From contig JAIOPV010000202.1 of NCBI GenBank assembly GCA_021413735.1, forward strand, positions 1 to 62,946: a stretch of DNA of 62,946 nt, written 5' to 3'. The stretch is from Planctomycetota bacterium. GTDB taxonomy: Bacteria > Planctomycetota > Planctomycetia > Gemmatales > Gemmataceae. Position 1 is the stretch's first letter. Each line of letters starts with the position of its first letter. Below, piece after piece: positions 33,595 through 41,624 of this stretch. The notes under the pieces are model-generated. The model ran no database searches, was not told the DNA's origin, and was given only the letters and a program-made list of their open reading frames with translations. Position numbers and translations under genes: made by a program.

Positions 33595-35048
33595 TCGACG
33601 ACGAACCGGTGATTCAGCACGCTTTCCGCAAGGCGTTCCACCCACCCGAATATCACACGATCACGGCCCGAACCATCGGCGAAGGACTGACGCTCATCAC
33701 CGATCAGAAACCCGACGTGATCGTTCTCGATGTCAATCTCCCCGACGCCAGCGGCCTCCAGGCCTTCGATCGCATCAAGCAAGTTGAAGCCCGCACGCCG
33801 ATCATCCTCATCACGGGGCACGGCACAACCGAACTCGCCATTCAAGCGATGAAACGCGGGGCGTTCGACTACCTGCTGAAGCCCCTCGCCTACGATCAAC
33901 TGCGTGAACTGATCGCTCGCGCTGCGGCGGTCAGTCGGTTGATGAGCGTGCCTGCCGTGGTCGCGGAATCGGGCACGGCACCCGCCGATTCCGATGCGCT
34001 CGTGGGTCGCTGCCCGGCGATGCAGGAGGTGTACAAGGCGATTGGCCGCGTTGCTGGCACCGATGCCACCGTGCTGATTCTCGGCGAAAGCGGCACCGGC
34101 AAGGAACTCGTGGCGCGTGCGATCTATCAGCACGGCAACCGCGGCGAGAAGCCGTTCCTCGCGGTCAACTGCGGTGCGATCCCGGAACCGCTGCTCGAAA
34201 GCGAACTCTTCGGTCACGAGAAGGGAGCGTTTACGAGCGCTGACCGCAAGCGAATCGGTCGCTTCGAGCAGGCCGACGGCGGCACGCTTTTCCTCGATGA
34301 AGTCGGCGAGCTTCCGCTGCTTGCGCAGGTGAAACTGTTGCGGGCACTTCAGGAGCAGCGGTTCGAGCGGGTCGGCGGCAGCGAAACGGTTCAGACCGAT
34401 GTGCGGGTCATCGCGGCCACGAACGCCGACCTCGAAAAGCTCGTCGCGGCCGGTCGGTTTCGCTCCGACCTGTACTTCCGATTGAACGTCTTCACACTGG
34501 TGTTGCCGCCGTTGCGGAACCGTGGCGACGACCTCGATCTGCTCACCGACTTCTACCTGTCGAGGTTCGCGAAGGAGTTCAATCGCCCGGTGCCGGTGGT
34601 TCCGCAAGAGACGCGGCAGCAGCTTCGACAGTATCAATGGCCGGGCAACGTGCGGGAGCTTCAGAGCGCTCTGAAGCAGGGGTTGCTGCAGATGAGCGGC
34701 GGCGTTCTGCTGCCGGAGTTTCTACCCGTGCTGCGGAAACTCAGCGGCGGTGCGACTGACCAACCCGAAGCGGCTCCAAGCACTCCGATGGCGGCGGTGG
34801 GTCCGGCGCTCGACTGGAGCCGGTTCGTCACGGAGCGATTGGAAGCGGGGTCGCGAGAACTGTACGCCGAGTGCCTTGCGATCATGGAACGCCAGTTGCT
34901 AATTCGGGTGCTGGAGCGTACTGCCGGCAACCAACTCCGTGCGGCCGAACTTCTGGGAATCACTCGCGGAAGTCTGCGGCACAAACTGCGGGCATTGGGC
35001 CTGACCATTGAACGTGGGCTGAGTTCGGACGACGATCAAGCTGATTGA
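33576..35048 (+). CDS. NtrC-family sigma-54-type response regulator
   Basis: A 490-residue regulator. REC (1-115) has acidic D8-D9, phospho-acceptor D52, T80 and K102. The AAA+ domain (about 140-370) has Walker A GESGTGKE (170-177), GAFTSA at 217-222 in place of the usual GAFTGA, and Walker [10 protein letters not shown] Fis-type helix-turn-helix lies near 450-482 ([25 protein letters not shown]). It should activate sigma-54 promoters, partnered by the kinase gene that overlaps it. ATG 33576 has GAGGAGAG upstream. The GAFTSA variant contacts sigma-54 in this family. Confidence 0.9.
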   Translation: MPTLLLIDDEPVIQHAFRKAFHPPEYHTITARTIGEGLTLITDQKPDVIVLDVNLPDASGLQAFDRIKQVEARTPIILITGHGTTELAIQAMKRGAFDYLLKPLAYDQLRELIARAAAVSRLMSVPAVVAESGTAPADSDALVGRCPAMQEVYKAIGRVAGTDATVLILGESGTGKELVARAIYQHGNRGEKPFLAVNCGAIPEPLLESELFGHEKGAFTSADRKRIGRFEQADGGTLFLDEVGELPLLAQVKLLRALQEQRFERVGGSETVQTDVRVIAATNADLEKLVAAGRFRSDLYFRLNVFTLVLPPLRNRGDDLDLLTDFYLSRFAKEFNRPVPVVPQETRQQLRQYQWPGNVRELQSALKQGLLQMSGGVLLPEFLPVLRKLSGGATDQPEAAPSTPMAAVGPALDWSRFVTERLEAGSRELYAECLAIMERQLLIRVLERTAGNQLRAAELLGITRGSLRHKLRALGLTIERGLSSDDDQAD

Positions 35049-35245
35049 AACCCAAACACAACTGGCACGCGGGGTTCGCCAACAACTCAAAACTCATGGC
35101 ACCTGAAAGTCGGCGGTTGCTCCGACCCACGGGACGTGGTAAAAGAAAGGGGTTGGAACCCACCGTCCATCCACCGGGATAATCCCGGCTTGCCATCAGA
35201 ACAGTCGGCTCACACCGACCGCTCGCCACCCCCGGAGCCGCCCAC

Positions 35246-37336
35246 ATGCGGTTCTGCCTCACTCTCCTGATTATTACATCTCCGAGCGTTGCCTCGGCCG
35301 CCGATGCGTTCCATTTCGAGAACGACATTCTGCCAATCCTTGGCCGCTACGGCTGCAACTCATCCGGTTGTCACGGCAAAGCCGAAGGGCAAGGCGGGTT
35401 CAAGCTTTCCGTGTTCGCGTCCGACCCCGAGGCCGATTACAACACGCTCATCAAGGAAGGTCGCGGTCGCCGCACGTTCCCCGCTGCCCCCGATGAGAGC
35501 TTGCTTCTGCGGAAGGGCACGGGTCGTCTCGCCCACGGCGGCGGCACGAAACTCCCCTACGGCGAAGAAGATTATCGCCTGATTCGCGCCTGGATCGCGG
35601 CCGGAATGCCGTTCGGTGCCCACGATGCCCCGCACGTTGTTTCGCTGCGAGTCGAGCCACGCGAACGGGTGATGGGTCAGATGGCGACCCAGCAACTCAA
35701 GGTGACCGCCAAGTATTCCGATGGTGCGGAAAAAGATGTCACGCGACACGCTCGCTTTCAGTCGAACTCGGACGCGATCGCTTCGGTTGCCGCGACGGGC
35801 TTGGTGACGACTCGCGACGTTCCCGGTGAAGCGACCGTGATGGCCGCGTATCTCGGCGAAGTCGGCATCTTCAGCGTGATGGTGCCGCGACCGGGCGAGA
35901 TCGCGAAGAACACACAGCCTCAGTTCAACTTCATCGACAAACTCGTCGATGCGAAGCTCGCCAAGCTGAACGTCGCGCCGTCTGGGTTATGCGACGACGC
36001 CGAGTTCCTGCGTCGTGTGTTCCTCGATCTCACGGGCACGCTTCCCACTGCCGACGAAGCCCGCAAGTACCTCGCTGACACCAGTAAGGACAAACGCGCG
36101 AAGTTGGTGGCGTCGTTGCTGGAACGGCCCGAATTCGCGGACCTGTGGGCGATGCGTTGGGCCGACCTGCTTCGCGTGGATCGTCAACCACTCGGGCACC
36201 AGCGAGCGCACCTGTACTACAAGTGGATTCGCGACTCGATCAGCACCAACAAGCCGTTCGACGAGTTCGCACGCGAACTCATCACGGCCGAAGGGCCAGT
36301 AAATGAAGTCGGCCCGGTGAACTTCTTCAAGGTCGTCACGAAGCCCGGTGAAGTCGCTGGCACGGTGTCGCAGGTGTTCCTGGGCATCCGCATCGCGTGT
36401 GCGGAGTGTCACCACCACCCGTTCGACCGCTGGAAGCAGTCCGACTACTACGGCATGACGGCGTTCTTCACCACGGGCGGCACAACTCACCCGCGAACGA
36501 ACAAGCCCGTGTACGCTCACCCGCTCGGCGGCGAAATGCCAGCCGAGAACCCGCTCGGTGATCGGCGAGTGCCGCTCGCGGACTGGATGACGAAGCCCGA
36601 CAATCCGTTCTTCGCACGCAATCTGTCGAACCGCGTTTGGGCCTGGCTGCTCGGTCGCGGGCTGGTCGATCCGGTGGACGACGTGCGAGCCACGAACCCG
36701 CCGAGCAACCCCGAACTGCTCGACGCTCTGGCCAAGTTCAACATCGAGAACAAGTACGACGTGCGGAAGCTGATCGTGGCGATTACGGCTTCGCGTGTCT
36801 ATCAGACATCTGTGACGCCGAATGCGACCAACGAGAAGGACGAACGCAACTTCTCGCGGGCATACTTCAAGCGGCCCGACGCCGAAGTGCTGCTCGATAT
36901 GCTGTGCCAGTCGCTCGGCGTGCCCGAGAAGTTCCAGGGGTCGCCGGGCGTGACGCGAGCCGTTCAACTGTGGGACAGCAAGGCCCGCAGCGACTTCTTG
37001 AAGCTGTTCGGTCGTCCGAACCGCGTGACAGCCTGCGAGTGCGAACGCACCAAGGAACCGTCCGTGAGTCAGGTGTTGAACCTGTTGAACTCGACCGACA
37101 TTCAGGCGAAACTGACACACGAGTCCGGCACGGTTGCACGGCTCGTTCGCGAACAGAAAGACGACACGAAGCTGGTGGAAGAACTGTACCTGACGTTCTT
37201 CTCGCGGATGCCGACCGCAGACGAGAAGACCGTGGGGTTGAAGCATTTGCAGAAGTACCCCGCGAACCGTCGCGCCGCGACCGAGGATTTAGCCTGGGCG
37301 TTGCTGAACAGCACGGAGTTCCTGTTCAACCACTAA
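35246..37336 (+). CDS. DUF1549-DUF1553 protein with Ig-like domain and CX4CH heme motif
   Basis: A 696-residue exported protein. Signal peptide MRFCLTLLIITSPSVASA, then a cytochrome-like domain with CNSSGCH (C-x4-C-H), a bacterial Ig-like (BIG2) domain (about 130-215, VSLRVEPRERVMGQ ... VTARY-like KYSDGAEKDVT), DUF1549 (about 230-420, CAECHHHPFDRWKQSDYYG) and DUF1553 (NRVWAWLLGRGLVDPV, QVLNLLNS). ATG 35246 has GGAG upstream. It follows 197 gene-free bases after the regulator gene and lies 31 bases before a DUF1501 gene. Confidence 0.87.
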   Translation: MRFCLTLLIITSPSVASAADAFHFENDILPILGRYGCNSSGCHGKAEGQGGFKLSVFASDPEADYNTLIKEGRGRRTFPAAPDESLLLRKGTGRLAHGGGTKLPYGEEDYRLIRAWIAAGMPFGAHDAPHVVSLRVEPRERVMGQMATQQLKVTAKYSDGAEKDVTRHARFQSNSDAIASVAATGLVTTRDVPGEATVMAAYLGEVGIFSVMVPRPGEIAKNTQPQFNFIDKLVDAKLAKLNVAPSGLCDDAEFLRRVFLDLTGTLPTADEARKYLADTSKDKRAKLVASLLERPEFADLWAMRWADLLRVDRQPLGHQRAHLYYKWIRDSISTNKPFDEFARELITAEGPVNEVGPVNFFKVVTKPGEVAGTVSQVFLGIRIACAECHHHPFDRWKQSDYYGMTAFFTTGGTTHPRTNKPVYAHPLGGEMPAENPLGDRRVPLADWMTKPDNPFFARNLSNRVWAWLLGRGLVDPVDDVRATNPPSNPELLDALAKFNIENKYDVRKLIVAITASRVYQTSVTPNATNEKDERNFSRAYFKRPDAEVLLDMLCQSLGVPEKFQGSPGVTRAVQLWDSKARSDFLKLFGRPNRVTACECERTKEPSVSQVLNLLNSTDIQAKLTHESGTVARLVREQKDDTKLVEELYLTFFSRMPTADEKTVGLKHLQKYPANRRAATEDLAWALLNSTEFLFNH

Positions 37337-37367
37337 CGGTTTCACTGGGTTCAAACCGGAGCCAAAC

Positions 37368-38741
37368 ATGCTCCACCGCCGCGATGCGATGATCCGCCTG
37401 GGGCAACTGGGAGCCAGCGCGCTCACGTTGCCGGCGCTCGCGCAGTCGCACGCGAGCACCCCCACTCAAAAAGGCTCCGCTGACTCCTGCATTTACCTTT
37501 TCCTCTGGGGCGGACCGCCACAACACGACACCTTCGACCTGAAACCCGATGCCCCCGACGACATTCGCGGTGAGTTCAAGCCGATCCGCACCAACGTGCC
37601 CGGAATCGACATCTGCGAACGGCTGCCACGACTCGCACGACTTGCCGACAAATACTCCCTCGTCCGGTCGCTGACGCACCCAAGCAACAATCACGAGCCG
37701 AGCGTTCAGCACATGCTCTCCGGTCGGCCGGGTGCTCCGAACCTGGCCGTGCCGATGAACCAACGGAAACGGTCCGACTTCCCGAACATCGGTTCGGTGC
37801 TGTCACACTTCCGCCCGTCGAACGACATGCCAACAGCGGTCACTGTGCCACGCCCCATCGGGCACAGCGGCGTGACCTACACCGGAACCCACGCGGGATT
37901 CCTCGGTCCCAAGCACGACCCGCTCGAACGTGCCCCTGCACGAGACACGCGAGAAAGCGCATCGCACACGCTCGACCCGTTCCCGGATTTGCCGGAAGAT
38001 CGGCTCGCGGGCCGTTCCGGGTTGCTCAAACGACTTGAACGGCAAGATGAGGCTCTCCAGAAATCCGGCGGTGGCAGCCTCGACGATTACCGCGATCGAG
38101 CCATGCGAATGCTCGCGAACCCGGCTGTGCGCCGAGCGTTCGACCTGACGCAAGAATCAACGCATGTTCGCGACCGTTATGGCCGCTCGGAGTACGGCGA
38201 GAGTTTTCTGCTGGCCCGTCGGTTGGTTGAAGCGGGCGTTTCGCTGGTCACGATTTCCTGGATGTACATCTTCCCCAGCGGCACGGTGTCGAACGTCTGG
38301 GATAATCACGCTGGTTATGGCATACACGGCGCGAAAGCCGGGTATGATTTACTGCGAAGCCCCGTGTGCCTGCCGCCGCTGGACCAAGGATTATCCGCTT
38401 TAATCGAAGACCTCGAAGACCGCGGGTTGCTCGGCCGAACGCTGATCGCTGCGGCGGGTGAGTTCGGTCGAACGCCAAAGGTGAACAAGGAAGGCGGCCG
38501 CGACCACTGGGGAGCGTGCCAGTCGGCGCTCTTCGCGGGCGGCGGCATCCGTGGCGGTCATGTTTACGGAAAGAGCGACAAGATTGCGGCCTACCCCAGT
38601 GACAATCCGGTGTCACCCGCCGATTTCCTCGCCACGATTTATCACGCGATGGGTGTCGATCCCGCCGACGAAATTCGAGACCGTGAGAATCGCCCGCACC
38701 GCCTTTGTGATGGCACGCCTGTGACTTCGCTTTTTGGATGA
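37368..38741 (+). CDS. DUF1501 family protein
   Basis: A 457-residue exported DUF1501 protein with an RR leader (MLHRRDAMIRLGQLGASALTLPALAQSHA). Signatures: CIYLFLWGGPPQHDTFDLKP, HPSNNHEPSVQHMLSGRPG, LARRLVEAGVSLVTISW, IAAAGEFGRTPKVN, GRDHWGACQSALFAGG. It lies 31 bases after its DUF1549/1553 partner and its last codons overlap the next gene by 4 bases (ATGA), which indicates translational coupling with the serine-hydrolase gene. Confidence 0.88.
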   Translation: MLHRRDAMIRLGQLGASALTLPALAQSHASTPTQKGSADSCIYLFLWGGPPQHDTFDLKPDAPDDIRGEFKPIRTNVPGIDICERLPRLARLADKYSLVRSLTHPSNNHEPSVQHMLSGRPGAPNLAVPMNQRKRSDFPNIGSVLSHFRPSNDMPTAVTVPRPIGHSGVTYTGTHAGFLGPKHDPLERAPARDTRESASHTLDPFPDLPEDRLAGRSGLLKRLERQDEALQKSGGGSLDDYRDRAMRMLANPAVRRAFDLTQESTHVRDRYGRSEYGESFLLARRLVEAGVSLVTISWMYIFPSGTVSNVWDNHAGYGIHGAKAGYDLLRSPVCLPPLDQGLSALIEDLEDRGLLGRTLIAAAGEFGRTPKVNKEGGRDHWGACQSALFAGGGIRGGHVYGKSDKIAAYPSDNPVSPADFLATIYHAMGVDPADEIRDRENRPHRLCDGTPVTSLFG

Positions 38742-40105
38742 CGGCGTTCATGACCCACCTGCTCACAGCCCTGTTCCTACTTCTCGCAACCGCACCGGCG
38801 GTTCACGCTCAGGCTGCGCCGAAGGATGTCGATTTCACGCCCCTCGAAGCGGTCGTGAAGAAGGAACTTGTCGATAGCGATGTCCCCGGTGCGGTGGTCG
38901 TGATCGTGCAAGGCGATCGCATCGTTTACGCGAAAGGCTTCGGCCTGTGCAGCGTTGAAGGCACCGAAGTTCCCACGCCGGACCACCTGTTCCGCATCGG
39001 CTCCACCACCAAGATGTTCGTCGGCATGGTGCTGGTGAAGCTCGCGGAAGCCGGCAAACTCAAGCTAACCGACCCCGTTGGCAAGCTCATCGACGGGTTG
39101 CCCCCCGAACTCGCGGCACTCACGCCGCACCAACTGTTGACGCACACCGCAGGGCTACCCGACGAGAGCGCGATGTTCGGGAAGCACGACGACAGCGCCC
39201 TCGGCGAGAGCATCAAGACGTGGAAGGCCGACAAGCTCTTCACGAAGCCCGGCGACGTGTATTCGTACTCCAGCCCCGGTTACTGGATGGCGGGATATGT
39301 CGCGGAGCGAGCTGCGGGCAAGCCGTTCGCCGACGTGATGGCTGCGGAACTCTTCGCGCCGCTGGGCATGAAACGAACAACGTTCCGCCCAACCACGGCG
39401 CTGACGTATCCGCTGGCACACGGTCACGAGGTGGTCGGGGGCAAGCCGGTCGTGGTCCGCCCCGCAGCCGACAACGCCGCGACGTGGCCGGCTGGCTCGA
39501 TGTACACCAGCGGCAACGACATGGCCCGCTTCATGATCGCGTTCATGAGTGAAGGCAAACTCGACGGGAAGCAAGCACTGACTGCGTCGCTCGTGAAGTC
39601 GGTGACCATGCCGCACGTCGAGGTTCCGAACCAGGGGCACTACGGTTATGGCATTCACGTCGAAAAGTTTCGCGGCGTGGACATCTGGACGCACAACGGC
39701 TCGCGGGTCGGTCACGGCAGTCGGTTGACGATGGCCCCGAAGCACGGCTTCGGCGTCTTCATCATGGCGAACCGCAGCGGCGCGAGCCTTCCCAAGACGG
39801 GTGCGAAGGCGTTGGAGTTGGCGTTGCCGTTGGAGCCGGTCGTGAAGGCTGAACCCGGCGCGAAGCCGACAGCCGAGGAGTTGGCGAAGGTCGCGGGCGT
39901 GTACCGTAACGGGAAGCGTTCGCTCGATCTGGAATGGGCTGACGGCAAGTTGACTCTGTTGGAATCGAAGAAAGGCGGGCCGGTGGAGCCGCTCGGCGGT
40001 AGTCGATACCGGGCCGAGGATGGCGACCGATTCGAGGCGATCACGGGCCACGACGGGAAGACGGCCTACCTCTTCCGCAGCGGCCGAGCGTTCAAGAAAC
40101 AATGA
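38738..40105 (+). CDS. Exported serine hydrolase, class C beta-lactamase fold
   Basis: A 455-residue exported protein. The signal peptide ends at AVHAQA. Three active-site elements of the penicillin-binding/serine esterase fold are visible: S89-T-T-K92 (SxxK), Y177-S-S in place of YxN, and HNGS followed by GHG near 325-332. The C-terminal ~100 residues resemble the extra domain seen in beta-lactamase-related D-aminopeptidases and esterases. Such proteins may be peptidases or esterases, not necessarily antibiotic-degrading enzymes. Start ATG 38738 overlaps the previous stop. Confidence 0.85.
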   Translation: MTAFMTHLLTALFLLLATAPAVHAQAAPKDVDFTPLEAVVKKELVDSDVPGAVVVIVQGDRIVYAKGFGLCSVEGTEVPTPDHLFRIGSTTKMFVGMVLVKLAEAGKLKLTDPVGKLIDGLPPELAALTPHQLLTHTAGLPDESAMFGKHDDSALGESIKTWKADKLFTKPGDVYSYSSPGYWMAGYVAERAAGKPFADVMAAELFAPLGMKRTTFRPTTALTYPLAHGHEVVGGKPVVVRPAADNAATWPAGSMYTSGNDMARFMIAFMSEGKLDGKQALTASLVKSVTMPHVEVPNQGHYGYGIHVEKFRGVDIWTHNGSRVGHGSRLTMAPKHGFGVFIMANRSGASLPKTGAKALELALPLEPVVKAEPGAKPTAEELAKVAGVYRNGKRSLDLEWADGKLTLLESKKGGPVEPLGGSRYRAEDGDRFEAITGHDGKTAYLFRSGRAFKKQ

Positions 40106-40118
40106 TACGGTCTCAGTT

Positions 40119-40144
40119 CGCCGCATGCGAAGCCGCAAGCGGCG
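40119..40144. repeat. Degenerate family A element
   Basis: CGCCGCATGCGAAGCCGCAA followed by GCGGCG: a shortened, imperfect version of the family A core, just after the stop at 40105. Confidence 0.45.
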
Positions 40145-40166
40145 AGGATCACAGAAGAGGAATTCG

Positions 40167-41483
40167 ATGAGCACATTCTGCGATGGACTGACGCGACGCG
40201 ACGCCATTCGCCTCGGTACCGCGTCCCTGTTCGGTTCGAGCATCGGGTTGCCGCAGTTGCTCAAAGCCGAGGGTGCCGCGAAGCCCAAGAAAGAAGTGTC
40301 GCTGATCTTCATCTTCCTGCACGGCGGGCAGAGTCACATCGACACGTTCGACCTGAAGCCCGACGCACCCGCCGAGTTCCGCGGCGAGTTCAACCCGACG
40401 CAGACGAAGATTCCCGGCCTCATCATGTGCGACCTGCTGCCGCGAGTCGCCACGCAGCTCGACAAGTTCTCGCTCGTGCGGTCGTTCCGCCACCACAACT
40501 CCGACCACGGCCCAGCCGACCACTACATCCTCACGGGCTTCTTCCCCACGGCCGGCTTCAACCCGAGCGTGACGCCGAACAACCAGAAGCCGAGCGTCGG
40601 GTCGGTCGTGTCGAAACGACTCGGGCCGAAGGGTTCGGTGCCCGCGTATGTGGCGTTGCCGAAGATGCACCCGAGCGGCGGCTCCGCTTACCTCGGCGCT
40701 CTGCACGCTCCGTTCGTGATCGACGCCGACCCCAGCGCCCCGACGTTCTCGGTGCCCGATCTGGTGCCACCGCCATCAATCGCAAGCGACCGCCTCGATG
40801 ATCGCCGCAAGTTGCTCGCCACCGTGGACAAGTACCACCGCAGCGCGGAAGCGAAGGCGAACACGCACGCGGGAGCGGTCGCCACGTTCCGCGACAAGGC
40901 GTTCGACCTGATGACCTCACAGCAAGCGAAGAAGGCGTTCGACATCGCCGCCGAATCGGACAAGATGCGAGACGAATACGGCAGGCACTCGCTCGGGCAG
41001 AGCTGCCTGATGGCTCGTCGATTGGTGGAAGGCGGCGTGCGCTGCGTGACGGTCGATCACAGCAACTGGGACACGCACGACGGTAACTTCGCGGTGCTGA
41101 AGAACACGCTTCTGCCGTCATACGATTCAGCGATCAGCACGTTGTTTCGCGACCTCGCCGACCGTGGCATGCTCGACAGCACGCTCGTCGTGGTGACGGG
41201 TGAGTTTGGCCGCACGCCGCGTATCAACAAGAACGCGGGTCGCGACCACTGGGGCCCGTCGTTCACGGTGTTGCTGGGTGGTGGCGGCGTGAAGGGTGGC
41301 GTTGTGGTGGGCAAGTCGGATGCACGAGCCGAACGCCCCGCGACCGATCCTTACGGCCCCGAGGATCTGTACGCGACGATGTTCACGCTGATGGGCATTG
41401 ACCCGAAGGGCGAGTTCCACACGCCAGACGGCCGCCCAACCGCGATGGTGAACAACGGCAAGGTGATGAACGAGTTGATGTGA
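40167..41483 (+). CDS. DUF1501 family protein
   Basis: A 438-residue exported DUF1501 protein with leader CDGLTRRDAIRLGTASLFGSSIGLPQLL (RR-D-A). Signatures: LIFIFLHGGQSHIDTFDLKP, HHNSDHGPADHYILTG, MARRLVEGGVRCVTVDH, LVVVTGEFGRTPRIN and GRDHWGPSFTVLLGG. It ends in GRPTAMVNNGKVMNELM, like the one at 21615. ATG 40167 has AGAGG upstream. It follows the serine-hydrolase gene by 61 bases and precedes the PPC-domain gene by 76. Confidence 0.88.
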   Translation: MSTFCDGLTRRDAIRLGTASLFGSSIGLPQLLKAEGAAKPKKEVSLIFIFLHGGQSHIDTFDLKPDAPAEFRGEFNPTQTKIPGLIMCDLLPRVATQLDKFSLVRSFRHHNSDHGPADHYILTGFFPTAGFNPSVTPNNQKPSVGSVVSKRLGPKGSVPAYVALPKMHPSGGSAYLGALHAPFVIDADPSAPTFSVPDLVPPPSIASDRLDDRRKLLATVDKYHRSAEAKANTHAGAVATFRDKAFDLMTSQQAKKAFDIAAESDKMRDEYGRHSLGQSCLMARRLVEGGVRCVTVDHSNWDTHDGNFAVLKNTLLPSYDSAISTLFRDLADRGMLDSTLVVVTGEFGRTPRINKNAGRDHWGPSFTVLLGGGGVKGGVVVGKSDARAERPATDPYGPEDLYATMFTLMGIDPKGEFHTPDGRPTAMVNNGKVMNELM

Positions 41484-41490
41484 GTTGGAA

Positions 41491-41624
41491 GAGAAGAGGA
41501 TTCACCGCAGAGGGCGCGGAGAGCGCAGAGAAAGATAAGACACGAGAGTGAGTTGAATCATGAAGCAGCGTCTTTGGTTTTCTCTCTGCGTTCTCTGCGT
41601 TCTCTGCGGTGAGTCCTCTTTCGT
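41491..41624. repeat. Interspersed inverted repeat whose right arm encodes a signal peptide
   Basis: The left arm (about 41491-41534, GAGAAGAGGATTCACCGCAG... with GCAGAG units) is complementary to the right arm (about 41576-41624, CTCTGCGTTCTCTGCG... to GAGTCCTC). The right arm is within the PPC gene and encodes SLCVLCVLCGESS. Peptides of the LCVLCVLC / AENAENAE type are a known trace of a widespread intergenic repeat. Confidence 0.75.

Noticed and set aside
35059-35077. Possible sigma-54 promoter TGGCACG-CGGGG-TTCGC before the gene at 35246
   Set aside because: The -24 half fits, but the GG to GC distance is 12 instead of 10 and the -12 half is TTCGC rather than TTGC. Not accepted without mapping.
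38738-40105. Antibiotic-resistance beta-lactamase
   Set aside because: The fold is shared with peptidases and esterases, the YxN motif is altered, and it is translationally coupled to a DUF1501 gene, which points to another role.
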